From the NCBI GenBank assembly GCA_027596075.1, contig JADGJC010000215.1:1-64000 (forward strand): a stretch of 64,000 nt of DNA, read 5' to 3'. The notes below the pieces were generated by a model. It was given only the letters and a program-made list of their open reading frames with translations, was not told the DNA's origin and made no database searches. The first letter of the stretch is position 1. The number at the start of each line of letters is the position of its first letter. Shown in pieces: positions 38,101 through 50,545 of this stretch. Source of the DNA: Rhizophlyctis rosea. Lineage: Eukaryota > Chytridiomycota > Chytridiomycetes > Rhizophlyctidales > Rhizophlyctidaceae. A program made the translations under genes and the position numbers.

Positions 38101-39169
38101 CTACCATAACCACCGTAATCCTCCCGTACCTGGAATACTTTCAACGCATCAATGCGACTCCAAAGCGCACTCTCCGGCACGAAGGTGCGCGGCGTAATCA
38201 CGGCTGTAACGTCATAATTTTTGGCTTGGACAGCAAGATGCAACTAATCTACGTCATCTTGTAGCCTGGACTCGTGTGCTCAACAAATCAAACGTCCCAC
38301 TACTACACATCCAGCTCATTGACAACGTTTGTATCTTGGAAATATGAACTTGGTCTTCCCGCTTTTTTGCACTTGGCCCAACTGTATCAAGTTGACTCTA
38401 TGATATGGTTCCACTCACTCTCAGTTTACGCCAGTAACTCTGACCCTTGTGAGGTTAGGTGCAAAAGTTTGAACCCGAATTGCTGTAGAGAAGTATTTCC
38501 TCTACAATGAACACCCCGTGCGGAAGGCTGGTCTTCAGAAAGGCTCATGGAAGACCTGGCAGGCGTTTGAGATGAAGCGGAACTGAAGCTAACTGACAAG
38601 CGCCGTAAGGTCAGCTCCTCCTGCCACTCTCAGGATTTTCTTTATCTCCAGTTGTTCCGGGTTGTCAATGGTGCGTTTCGGATTTGCAACTTTGATTTTA
38701 CGATTTAGAAATGAACCGTCGGGAAGGTCTTTTTGGACTAGCAGAGAGACTATGACGGGAACAGTCTTCAAACTGCAAAGCTTGCAAATAATCCAATCTG
38801 AGCGCATTGCGCTTCTTGGTGGGTGGCAGTACTTATGACGTGATCTCTGATCGTCACATGAAACTCATCTGGGTGTGCAAAGAGTTGATCGTTGAGCATC
38901 ACAAGCACCTATTGGCTTGAGTTAGGTACACCATGATGCCCAGCTATGTTACCCGCCTCATTTCCTTCGCCAACGTCCGGCGCATTTGCTTTTTTCAGCG
39001 CGGTAGGGTTGAAATGGAGGTGTTCCTTTGCGGATAGCATTGTATGAATGCAATTAAGCATTGAGCATAACCAGATGAATGCAGATTCTTACGATTCATT
39101 TCGTTCTGTCACCATACGTGGCAATTTGTTCTATTTACATGTCACACCAGAGTACTATATACATTCTGG
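38101..39169. other. No supportable gene
   Basis: About 1.1 kb between the duplicated block and the coiled-coil relic A2. It occupies the same relative position as 26001-27227 in the first block, with only faint similarity. Confidence 0.4.
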
Positions 39170-39430
39170 TCAGCAAGCCTCGTAGGCAGCGTCCTCGATC
39201 CAACCATTTATGATTTCACGCTTGCTATTCTTTTTCTTCATTTCCTATTCGTGTTCTCCTGGAGTGCCACAGCTTAGGTCTCCTTCAAGATCATCGCGCG
39301 CCGTCGCAGACAAAGTTCCCAGGTGATCCTCCATCTGTGCGTCTCGGTCTTTTAGCTCCGTGTTTTTTTCAAACAGTACTCGAGCGGTCTCAACTTTAAG
39401 ATTTGCAGTTGAACGGATCAGGGAGCGTTG
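39170..39430 (-). pseudogene. Coiled-coil family copy A2, 3' part
   Basis: The minus strand reads VETARVLFEKNTELKDRDAQ, MEDHLG, ATARDDLEGDL, then an in-frame TAG (39245-39247), then SKREIINGWIEDAAYEAC and TGA (39170-39172). The C-terminus matches copy A1 (REIMDEWIEDAAYEAGC), and the frame is continuous exactly where A1 is shifted, which identifies the single-base loss in A1. The coiled coil upstream of about 39430 is missing or unrecognisable. A matching second exon lies 4.5 kb away at 43.9 kb. Confidence 0.7.
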
Positions 39431-42400
39431 CTTGCGATGTGATATCACGGACTTCTTTGCGCCAAACTCAGCTGACCGCCGCAAGTGATGTTGGGTACCA
39501 GCAGCGTCATGTCATTCGTCTGCCAGATTTGCGACCATCTTTTTTCCCGAATACTCAATGCGGAGCTGTTGACCTTTGGGGCGCGTCCAAAAAGTACTTT
39601 CGCACTCCGGACACGCAGTGAGCGGCACTTTCATTGGGGCGCCTCGCATGCATTGCAATGCATTGATTGGTCATCAACCTAGGGATGGACCACTTGGTGA
39701 TGGCAATAATCGTGCATTTTCCTAGTTTCCACCTACGTGGCTTGAATGTCTTTCCACAGGGGTTCGCCGGATATTTCCAACGAACTTTGTTGTGTTGGAC
39801 AGCACGTCCACTCGGAATGATAGAACTCCAGAGCTGTCCGCTTTCTTTTTTTTGAATTTCCGATGCCCACTACAACAGCAAGTTGCAAATGGATTTTGGC
39901 GATTGTTCCATTGGGTGACGACGTGTTGGTGTTCACCTTCGACGGAAGCAGATGTTTTGAATGTTTTGGTAATCGATTGATCGGCACTACAATCCGGTCT
40001 GCCCACCTTCTTTTTACTCTGATATCCCCTTGGGCTGGATTCGGTCAGTTGTTAGGACAACTTTGCGAGGTGACAAGCAGTCTGTGTCTAATCCCTTCAC
40101 ACAGCAAGTTTAAGAGCAGTTTGTGTCTAATCCCTTTACACAGCTTAAACTTGCTGTTACATCCAGCATTTTCATCTCGGGTATCGATGTTCACAATCGG
40201 TGAAGTGGGGAGAAGCACCTTCGTGCTTATTGCAAGTTTCCGTTAAAAGCGTTCAAACCAGCCACTGGAATCAAGATAAATAGTTTTCTCTTTTTCCCTT
40301 TGTTTTGTTTTTGAGCTCAGCGCACGCGCTCCGTCGGAAGGGTCAGGAGTGTACGACTGCCAAGGAGTAGCAAGGTTGTGGATGCTGTCACTTGCGTTGT
40401 TCACCAACGAGATCACGCATCGGGTTCCTCTAACTCTGTCAACATCATCCCACAGTTCCGTTGACCCCCAGTTATGGTCGCGTTCAAAACAAGCACTGTG
40501 TGGGATCTGCATATCTCACGTTTTTGCGCCTAGCGACGACATGTTCAGAAGCACCCAATGCAAAGGCAAAAGACCGTGAAGCCTCTGGCGCGCATTTGAA
40601 GCGGAGTGTAGTTTTTGACGAGCGTAACCTGATCGGAGATGTGTTGTGGTCAAAGTGGTAGGAAGCCACCATTTGACCTCTCGTTCTGCTGAAAAAGCAG
40701 CAAAGTCGTATATCCCCATCCTCATCTGAGAGCTACATGGATGACGGCAAGTGCGATAGCTCATAACGAAGAAAACCTCATACTCTGGCTCCTCAATTCA
40801 ACTTATAATGCTTCATAACCGTTTCAAAGATGTGCAAACTGGGATGGGCGATCGAGTATATGATTTTGTTGACTCTACGACTTCCGCATGTTCAGCGTTG
40901 GCACACCCTGGGTACTCATAATCCAAGAAACTGCATTATACTGTATGCTGAGTTTGTCCTGACTGACGCGCAAGGTTCGCGACCTTTGTTTGCTATCGGT
41001 CAAGGAAGTAATCCTCCACCACCGGAATTATTTGGATCTGAGGTCCCTGATGATTGTCACTGATCATTCAAGTTGTCTGTAGAGAATTGGTGGCCACAAC
41101 TTCCGCCTATGTTGCAGGAACCCCGCATGTACTTCCATATTCACTAACAAATGTGAGCTGATCGATTCCAAGCAGGCTGCTCACAGTGCTGAGTTCTGGA
41201 TCGTAGTTCCGTTGACCACATTGAATTTTTCTGGCCGGTGCACGCCTGAACACTCCAACAGTACTGTGATAATGTTTCTATTCAAGTCTAAGGGAAGATG
41301 CTCAATCTGGGATTGGAGAATGGGTACAAAGGAATCAGACATTGGTTGGACAGTGTGACGTTGACCCACTTGATGTTCATCTCCTCTTGAAATTTGGCGC
41401 GCCGATTCCCCATAGAGCGTCAATCCAGTGACAGACTGAATCTATTGTTCATTTGCTCGTTTTGAGCTTGTCCGCATCAAGTTTTGTTAAATTGCGTCAA
41501 GCTTTATCAAGTTTGGCAGTAGCTGTTTCGAAAACACTAATGGCAAATGACCCGTACACTCCATGTGAAGTGACGAAACAGCTGGGATGAGAATAATTGC
41601 GGCTTAGCCTCGCACGGAGGAAGACCACCTGCTGATGTTTTTCCAAACATTCTCCTCCTTCAATTGAGAGTACCCTTCTTCCTTTTTCCGGGTAATTTGA
41701 GAGCGGATGCGATCAGGAACAGTAGTAATGTAGAAATTATGGCAGCACCACTGTTTGATGAATTCCTCAAGCGGCCAACTATCAAGGAGCGTCTTGGCGG
41801 TTTGTCTGGCAATCTGACGATTCTTGCCGACCTTTTTCTCAGTTGGTGGATCTGGGTGTCGCAAGTTAGTTCTCGACAAGCTGTATGTGTTTGATGGGCT
41901 CGTTTCCTTTCTTTGTTGCGACGCGTAGAGAACGTTGGAGCAAAATCGTGGGATCATTTTAGCTCGGTTAGTCACTTTCTGAAAGGTTGAGGCTTCGGAC
42001 ATTGGGTGCACACTCTACATCATTGCGATCTTTCGAAATTGCCACTCACTCCCTCTCACATTCTCAATTTGCGTCTTCCATCGTCTGCATGGCCCGGCGC
42101 ATCATTTGCGAACCTAAAAGACCTGAGAGAATTTAGGCTGCCGGCAATAGATCCTGTGATATCGACGTTGACCGAAAACATGGCCGTGAAGAAGCACCGC
42201 GCGTCTCCAAACAAGACTGTCCAAGTTTGTGCACCACGCTTGTCCAAATCTCTCTCCAGTCACTTATTATTCTTCATCTGTCAAGTCAGGAGTGCGTTCC
42301 TCAAGCAAAATTTGAGGTTAGCGCACAAAACAAAGAAGCAAAAACGATACGGTCAAAACTCTCTGAAGGCATCTGGCTATTAGATAGCAGCTGATGACCA

Positions 42401-43889
42401 TGCAGATCGCGCCTCACGAGACTGAAAAAGGTTGGATAATTCGTCGCCCCGCTATAGTGGCCTTCAGAAACTCCCGCCTCTTATCAGCACGCTCAGCAAA
42501 TATCCTCGACACATTGCGAAGGCACTCCTCTAAACTTGTGGTGGGACTGTTCTCTCGTTTGTTAAGTACCTCGATCAGAATCCATTGCGAAAGCTTATCG
42601 TGCGCCTGAACAGGGCTGCTTGTTTGCTTATCTTATTCAACGCCTTTTTTTGTCTCTGCCTGTATGGCGCGGACCCCTTTTGGGCATGACAATTTTTGAT
42701 TTTCTTCATTACTCACGAAGTTGGTAAAATGCAATGGAGCTCACTTGGACTGTGTGGTATTCGCCATACATTCCTTCGTGAGTAGGTACAGGACTTGTGA
42801 TTTCTTTTTATGACGCGACGGAATACGTCACAACGTTCCTCTAAACGGACACAGGTGCTCAGCTGGCATCTTTTTGTTGTTGCTTTGCTCTGTGCGCGCT
42901 CAACTTCCCCAGCTTGGTCATTCAAGTGTGGCACCCCTGGCGTCCTTGCTTTCCAGATGGTTATTGTGTGACTTTTTTATGTCCGAGTTGCTTCCCGAAA
43001 GCTTTGATTCCATTCATATTCACGCATATCCCAAGAACGCTACCCCAAAGGGAAAAAGAGACTTCAGGAAGCAAAGAATAGTCAGCTCCACACTTGCAAC
43101 TGTGGAGGTCAGCAGGCCAACAATCATCATGTATATTTTTGTACCAAATTGAAGCATGTCATAAATGTTGCCCAAATGGTCCAACCGCACCCCTCAAGTG
43201 GCTCGCGCATACGTTCAAGGCTCTACCTCACACAATATCCGCTCCATCAAAACCTCCGAAGGGAAGTTTAAACCTTTCACTGTCACTCCTTGCGGGCGCC
43301 ACATTTGACGGTCACATCAAAATGTTGAAGACCTTCCTGTCTGACATCCTGCATGTCTTCCTTTAGGGCTACTGGATCTGGTTCACATAGGGAAGGCTGC
43401 GTGTCGTGCGGCAACCGATTCATTTCGGACGCTGTATTTTGGGTTCTAGTGGCACGAGCACATCAAACCATCGATCTGTTTAATCCAACATCCATACCGT
43501 GTTGCAGCGGGATGAGAGTTGAAAGTTGGTGCTAGGCGAGAGGGAGGAGAGTACGCCGAGGGTTGTTCAGTTGTTTGGGACGAGTGTTGATTTTTTGAAG
43601 AAGGCTGGTGGGGTGACGTTCGGTCATTAGGTTGTATTGATACAAATCAAGAGCATGCAAGTGCACGTAACATCAGCAACATTAGGATAATTTTTGCATT
43701 CATTTTCGTTCAGTCAAATATTTCAGAGCAGAATCGTCCAATTGCACGCAGAAGATCCCAAATGGAAACACAAATTTGACCTCGTCGAATGCTCCCGGCT
43801 TGAGGCGCTATGTCAAATTGGTTGACAACAAACTAAAAATGTGACATTTCCCATAATGAACTGCATGTATGACATATGAGGAGTATTTC
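39431..43889. other. Sequence separating two parts of relic A2
   Basis: About 4.4 kb with no recognisable gene. In the paralogue A1 the flanking parts are only a few hundred bases apart, so this may be an insertion, or the two parts may come from different decayed copies. No terminal inverted or direct repeats were seen at its edges, and no transposase or reverse transcriptase motif inside. Confidence 0.35.
40074..40156. repeat. Tandem duplication with a perfect hairpin
   Basis: A ~29-base unit (AGCAGTCTGTGTCTAATCCC, then TTCACACAG) is repeated with two or three changes about 44 bases on. The second unit is enclosed by a perfect 13-bp inverted repeat, CAGCAAGTTTAAG (40102-40114) and CTTAAACTTGCTG (40144-40156). 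Confidence 0.75.
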
Positions 43890-43958
43890 GACTTTGACAT
43901 CTTGGCGGGTTTGTTAAGCACTTCGAAGCCTTCCCGGATTGTTTTGCTTGGGCGCTCC
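43890..43958 (-). pseudogene. Exon 2 relic of the coiled-coil family (A2')
   Basis: After an acceptor-like TATGTAG the minus strand reads KQSGKASKCLTNPPR, matching NQSSGNGSKASTNPPR of A1 exon 2, with the acceptor at the same place. No donor follows, and neither the first exon nor the coiled coil is next to it. It is probably the displaced exon of the copy at 39.2 kb. Confidence 0.55.
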
Positions 43959-44540
43959 CTACATATCACCTGTAGGAGTGCCAAGCATTAAATTCCTTTC
44001 ATCTCGAAACACCAATTAATCTCTCCCATCCATGCGAAGGAACATTGAAACATAGAAAGTCTTGATAGCGTTTGAGGAAAAAGACCAGTTCGGATTGAGT
44101 AATGCCCGTTCTTGTGGAGTTTGAACACTCGAATCAATCATTGGAATGTTGAATAGGTTGAGGTCGAAGAGTGCGCCGACCGATGGTCTTTTTAGGAAGC
44201 ATTGAGTCTGTCCCCTTGTCAAATAGAAATCAAGAAGTTCTTTTAAGATTGGGTCTGTTCAGGCTTCTACGGGTAATGGCAACCTAAGGGGTTTCTCTGA
44301 TTGTTTATCCGGTATATCTGGTTGGCGTGAGAACTTGATGCCGAAAGCATACTGACGTGAAGTGTTAAACATACATGCGGCTGCCCGTAACTTTCTCTTG
44401 GGGTCAACGATTGCTACAAGGCACCTAGCATCACGGCTTCTTGGTTATTTGGGAATGCTTAGCGGCGGGGAAACTTTGTGCAATTGGTTTTGGGAGCATG
44501 CCGTCAATTTGAGACGCAGTAGAATCTTTGTCTTGAGAAC
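43959..44540. other. No supportable gene
   Basis: About 580 bases between relics A2' and B2. No coherent frame or repeat was found. Confidence 0.4.
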
Positions 44541-44790
44541 GTGGGATACTGTGAGTCTTGCAGCTCGTTCAGCTCCTCCATTGCCTCTTCGTAGATGTGT
44601 TGATTTTTTTTCGAAAACGTCAACTTGTGCGTGGACGTCGGCATTTTCTTGGTCAAGCTGTCCTGCATGCCCGCAAAAAAGCTCTGCTTCAAATTGCCAA
44701 TGTGCGAGTTCCTTCCTGCAGCCGTCTCTTGTCATTTCAGAAAGGAGTCGTTTTGCTTCTTCGCCTTCGAGGTGGCCCCAAGAAATGTTA
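44541..44790 (-). pseudogene. Coiled-coil family copy B2, frameshifted
   Basis: The minus strand reads HLEGEEAKRLLSEMTRDG, then ELAHWQFEAELF, then GQLDQENADVHAQVDVFEKK. The frame breaks inside a run of eight A on the coding strand (44604-44611). The next frame continues HIYEEAMEELNEL. This matches copy B1 at 52.1-52.4 kb (HWAAQAELLEEQ, GQLDQENQELQD, YEEAMERLDEL). A length change in a homopolymer is a typical inactivating slip. No C-terminal or N-terminal exons are recognisable. Confidence 0.7.
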
Positions 44791-47279
44791 AAGTGATTCA
44801 AGTGTACGGTGACTGCGCAGTTCACGTGACCGTCTCGCAGGTATGATGTGTGTCAAGTCCGACTCCGCTTCCCCTCCTTTGTTTGTTTACTTTTCAACAA
44901 ATGGTATCAAGATCTTCCAAACAATTGCACAAGAGGCCGGGCTGGTGTTTTTGGCCCCTCTTGGTTTCAAAGGCTGCGCGCTTGGTTTGTGCGAACCCAC
45001 GGAGGTTGTTTGAGAACGATTCACCGTGGTTCTCTCACTTTGTACATGGGCAGTGCATGGATGAACAACTATTGCCAGCTGATTCTAAAGCTCGAATATT
45101 GAAACAGGAGAGGGACATAACTAAACATGCTATTGTTGGACCAGGACCTATGCTGTCTGACATGCAGTCATCTTGTAGGAGTTGTAGGCGCACACGTCAT
45201 TCTTTACCGTTTGTGGCACTCGACGTCACAGGGCCCTTACTGCCGTCGTAATTTCGGCCGGGAATTGCGAACATGATACGCTCGCAACGCTCAACTTGTG
45301 ACGTTGTACATAATCCGTACCTCACATTTTTGAAGACGCGCAGTACATATGAAGCGCTACTAGCGTTAGTCATTGTGCCAATTGCTGTTTGCGAATTTTG
45401 GACGGTTTCAGCCCCGCAGTGATTAGCCTTGAAACGCCTTGCTTGCGCCTTTGCTCCGGACGCTTGATGTATAAAAAATGACATAACATTGGTACACGCC
45501 TAACACACGTACTCCACTCAATGTCAAGACGTGCAAGCTGCCCATGTGCAGCGCATGTAAGCGTTGATTCACGATTTCCGGACTTCAATTTGCAAAGTGG
45601 ATTAATCTGATGAAGCGACCTCCTGTGCGGAAGCAATATGAGTGTAAAAAAGGCCTCTCTGGTGTTCCTGGTTGCTTGACAAGTGAGAGTTGCCCATCTA
45701 ACGAATTCAATCCCGGTCGACTTCTTTTATCTACTTTGCCTGATTGCGCCTTGATGGCAATGGATCAAAAATGTTTGCGACATTTTACTTCCGATCGTCA
45801 AAATGATCCACTCCGCGTCAACACAGATGCAACACAACCCAAGCCTGAATACTGCCAAAGAGCGACCAGTCCCTCGAACCAGGAATGCCCTTGAGCCAAT
45901 CATTGTGGACAAGAAGGCCGTCCAACCTAATGAATCAGTCGCCGCAAGGCACCTTCCTTGAGTCATTTCTGAGAGCACTGCGACGCCGTCGCTCTTTCTC
46001 TGTCCGGTTGGCAGCTGACAAATGGTGTGCGCAGGAAATACCTGGACAATGAAATTACGTGTGTGCTCTGGAGGTGGGTCATTTTTGCTTATCGAGCCAG
46101 CACGGTTGACCTTGAAACATACGCAACTACCCTCACGCATTGGAATTCTGAACCACAACGAGTACAATGCCTCATTCCTTGAGATTGCCGCACACAACTC
46201 TTGCGTCGAGGAAACTCCAATCATGTAATAGCGTGGCGCACACGGGCATTAGATGGTCACAAAATCTGCCGCCCTTCCAGGGCTCAGTCGAATTGAACCT
46301 GAGCTGACATGCCAACACCAATACGGATTCGCAAAACGGCTGCAAAATATTCGGGGATTGACGGATTTGTACCCTTCCATCTTTAAACCCTTATTGTCAG
46401 GGCTGGCCCCTGCAATCAATACTCTGATAGCTCGTCCAACAAGATGTAGCCTTCCTAGTAGTTATCGACGGTATGCTGTAGCCCATCTTTTTTGTTGATA
46501 CATGGGCGGATTCCCTCAACTCTCCTCTCGTACCTTCGATGCCTCTGGTCTAAGTTTATCTCAAACGTTGGTGCTGCCTTTTGCTCGACTGCTGATGCAG
46601 TTTGAACTACGCCCCCACATTGCTTGAAATTCGGCCTGACGCTAGAGCGGTTTTTTTTGTACAACCATCTCCTATACGTCTTATTTTAGATTCATTGCCA
46701 TGTTGATTGAAGGATATGGAACGACCTTCTTGCCTGCCAGTGGCATTAAACAGTCATAATACGCTATCATCAAACCTCTGGTAATCTTCAACTGCTCCGT
46801 GTAAGTTCATTCCTCCAGTGCCACAAGTTATACATTCCGCCAGAGGTATCTATGCAATACGACACGAGAAATGTATGCAGCTGCATTCCAAGCGCAGGAC
46901 GTCGTTAGAACAACTGCTAATCCAAGACAAGTACAGAGTTCCCTCTGATTGAGCTGTTTGACATTGTTTGTTTTTTCATTCACGCATCCTTTTGCTGTTC
47001 AAGCGCGATGCAGGAGTTCATTCAGAACTTATCAAAGGAAGAAATGTCACCACTCACCATCTTTGAAGGTGGCTGTGCAAATAATGACCGTTGCGACGAT
47101 GTAAAATCAAACATACCGGACGAAGAAAGTGAGACCGCATCTCTTGCAGATTTGCAAATGCGGTCCATTCGCGTGGAGAGTGGGAATGGAGAATTCTGCC
47201 GATTGGAAGCGTCATGAACAGATGTCAGAGAATCCTCCCAGAGACACCTCCCAAGGTTGAAACCCGTCTTACACACTAT
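44791..47279. other. No supportable gene
   Basis: About 2.5 kb with short frames only. Unlike the A1 and B1 copies, relic B2 has no recognisable plus-strand partner here; the VFVRSSHSE motif is absent. Confidence 0.4.
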
Positions 47280-48000
47280 CGGATGCTGCAGCCTTCCAGA
47301 TTCCTTACATCCAAGATTGTCGTCGCGGGCTCCTTTCTTTTCACTCCCCTTTACGCGATTCCGTGGTTGCATACAAGAAATACCAATCCAGATTATCAAT
47401 GATGGCGCGGAAGAAACCCTTTCAGACCCTCCGAATGTATACCAATATGTGCATGTGCGCAATACAAATGTGGAAGTCGTCGATGATTTGATCGCACCAT
47501 CTTGAGGGATTGCCGACCAGCTCTCATAGTCAATGTTCTTTCGCTCAAGAGAATCTTTGAGTTGTATTGTGCTGGTCGGAAACGGCCCCGGCATTGACCT
47601 GATTACCCACTCAGTAAATCCTTCTTGTGCTCCTGTGGTCCGTCAATACCAGGCCAAGAGTGTCTGACTTTTGAGCTGTTGATTAGGGTTTTTCACCGAT
47701 TTCGAGCCTTTTTTTGCGCGCATATTTATGTCATCTCATCCAAAATATCAAAGATGGCAGAGAGTGAAAGGTTTCATACATGTATGGGTGGTTCTTCTCA
47801 TTCATACAAAGGCTTGATATGTCGGCGTGATCTACGGCGGTACAGAGCGCATAATACAGTTCAGATATATGACCCAAATCCGCATTCAGCGCCGTCTTCA
47901 AGGTTGCCGTCGCAAACCCAGGCCTTGATGAAATGTATTGAAAAGGAGAGCATTGACGAGAAGCATCTTGTCAAGGGACGAGGGTATCTCCGCCCAAAAT
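47280..48000. repeat. Diverged direct repeat block, copy 1
   Basis: It matches 49980-50545 in order. The first patch (47283-47420) has TGCAGCC(T/C)TCCAG, ACATCCAA(A)GATTGTC and AATCCAGA(T/C)TA. The second patch (about 47865-47935) has CCAAATCCGCATTCAGC beside ACCAAACTCCGCATCCAGC in the partner. Plus-strand frames share IPIQIINDGAEE/VIVIQTTNDVMEE. Minus-strand frames share WVCDGNLEDGAECGF/RVCNDIFENAAGCGV. Which strand was coding is undecided. Confidence 0.6.
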
Positions 48001-49979
48001 ATCTCTCAACATATGACAATGATACCTCACACAGTCAGCGTGTTTTGTAACTTTGCCAGAAGGCAAGCACAGAGAATCTCTCGCCGTCATTGCCGCGTAT
48101 TTCGTGACTGACAAAATCACCCACAGTCCTCAGGGTTCACCCTTCCCGCTGTTTCGGGCCCTCTTATCAGATTTTCTCCGCATCTTTTTCTTCCCTGCTG
48201 TTGCTGCATGATAAAATATGTCGTATACCGTTCATAACATTCTCCATGCACTGGAATCACGCTGCTTTCGTCCATTGTGCAACAGATTCAAGTGTCATCA
48301 ATGAATTGAAGTGCATCATGTCACCTCTGATCTCAGTGATCAAGTTTGTAAATCCTTGCAGCCCACTGATTCGTTTTTTGCGATCTTCAAGGTGTGCTGT
48401 TGGAGGCCAACCTTCGACTTTGCTGTCATATCGGCCGTGCCCGTGAACTAGCGCTATTCTACAAAATTTATCTGCCGTTTGAAGAGCATTTTTCGGGCAC
48501 TTTGATCGAAATTTTTTTTTGGCATGCTATTAGTGCACTCCTATTCAAAACTCCCCAGCGTCAATCACATATCAATATTTAGACTGCAGACCGCCTCACG
48601 GAATTTCAATGAAATGGTTGCTGCACTTCCTTGCGCATGGCCCCCCTAGCCTTTTGAAGATTTGGTCCAATGTCTTGTCTCTCGTTCTGTTTTGACACCG
48701 GTATAAGGCGGGACCTCTCACATTTCTGAACAAGTGATCCTTCAGCTCTCCAAGCGCTGTTCTGCCCCGTTTCATCCCGTCAATAATACCTAAAACGACG
48801 ATATAGTCTATGGATCCGGCCCTTTGTTACCGAGAGAGCAGTCCGACCGACAACTTGGCGTAGCAGAATGTTACGCGCTTGCCTATTCTCCCCAGCATTT
48901 AAACCACCTCCAGAATTCTTTGCACTGTAATCGCTCAGTATCTCTTTCCAGCAACGTCTAGTATCGCATTCATTGTGTCCTCACATTCCACTTGATAACA
49001 TTGCTTGCCGCACCGATAGTCCTCCGCGATTCACGTCGGACCTCCGTAGTTGTTTGCTTTTTACTCTTTTTTCCATAATCAGCCGTTTTTCAAGACGTCA
49101 ATCGTTGGATCGCCTCGTCCAGAATGGTAAAGCGGACGAGAAAATCCTCCCGATTTTCGGTGTAGGTTGAATCTTATTCCTCATCTCAAGTGCTGCTGCG
49201 TATTTATTCCATCAGTCTGCACTTCCCTTCCAGTAGTCCTTTCGTGCTCTCCGGTCAGAGCCATTGTATTCGCTCTGTTAAATCTTCAGACTTAGTGACT
49301 AGCTCAAATGCCTGTATCTTGAAAGCAGCATACTGAAGACTTAGCCTCTCCTTACAAGATGTTCTCTTTTTTTCTCCAGCCAAGCTTACGAGCATTGAGT
49401 GTGCGTTCGTGGTCCTTCGAAGACAGGATGAAAATATCGATGCACCGGTATGGTCCATTCTATGTGGAAAGATTGTATTACCTACTATGTTTTGCAGATC
49501 GGGCTTATGCAAATTGAAAGTAATCCAAAGTACATAGCCGAACTCCGCAACGCATTAAAATTATTGAAGTCAACGCTCCAGCTGTTGCTACAACAAGCAT
49601 TGCGTGTTCTCAGGAAAACGTGGCTGTTGTTTTTTTGGCTCGAACCAGCAGTTCCCATTTTGCATCTCCTATCACATCTTCACTCAAAAAAGGGAAAATA
49701 TGTCTCTGAGACTGAGAGGTAGCTGGCCAATTGGATTAATTGACTATCTCATGGGACGGTCCACAGTGTCCACATTATCTCCGGACCAAACCTTTGTGAC
49801 AGGGTGTACAACTCTGCGCAGAAGTTGTGGCGGAGACAGCAGCTGGTGAATGTCCACTCTGACAAACTGAGTAAACTGGATTGGCAGGATACCCACATCG
49901 GAGAATCCTTCCAAGTCTATTGATAAGTTCCTGATTTCAATATGTTCTGATCAAACTTGTTTTCACCTACCATCTGGTG
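48001..49979. other. No supportable gene
   Basis: About 2 kb separating the two repeat copies, with short frames only. Confidence 0.4.
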
Positions 49980-50545
49980 TTGCAGCCCTCCAGGTCTGCC
50001 ACATCCAAAGATTGTCACGATGACACGATCATCCTTTTTTCGCTTGCGTTTCCCCTCATCCCGCATTGGCAAACAAGAAAGTGATAGTAATCCAGACTAC
50101 CAACGATGTCATGGAAGAAAACGAAAAGATGGCCTTCGGAATTGCGGGAATCCGTTTTTGTCTGCAATACAGACGTAGGTGTCAGTGTCGAGTGTTGACT
50201 GGGGCCGTCGTGAATAGCAGTCATTCTGAACGTTGGTGCACATGGTTTGGGGGGACGTTTTTACGTACGGGTGCGGGCTGATGTTAGAAAAGAAAGACTA
50301 GAGAGGGATAAGATGTCTCCAGTATCCACTCCATGGAGAACCGAGGAGGATCGAAGTCATACATGTCTTCCAGTGTCGGTTATCTCTCTCATATGAGTGT
50401 CAAGTCACACGATCGGACCGGAAAGAGGCATTGAAGGATCCGTGCGATGGTCCGAATCTCGGACCAAACTCCGCATCCAGCAGCGTTTTCAAATATGTCG
50501 TTGCATACTCTGGCCGTGGTGAAGAAGTGCAAAAACACAATCAAC
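49980..50545. repeat. Diverged direct repeat block, copy 2
   Basis: Partner of 47280-48000. The minus strand here has a longer uninterrupted frame than the first copy (about 50389-50739), including LHFFTTARVCNDIFENAAG. If the block was a gene on that strand, this copy is the better preserved. No domain is recognised. Confidence 0.6.

Noticed and set aside
47022..47594. 190-codon minus-strand frame as an intact gene
   Set aside because: The paralogous block at 50 kb breaks the same frame with indels, so it is probably chance or a relic.
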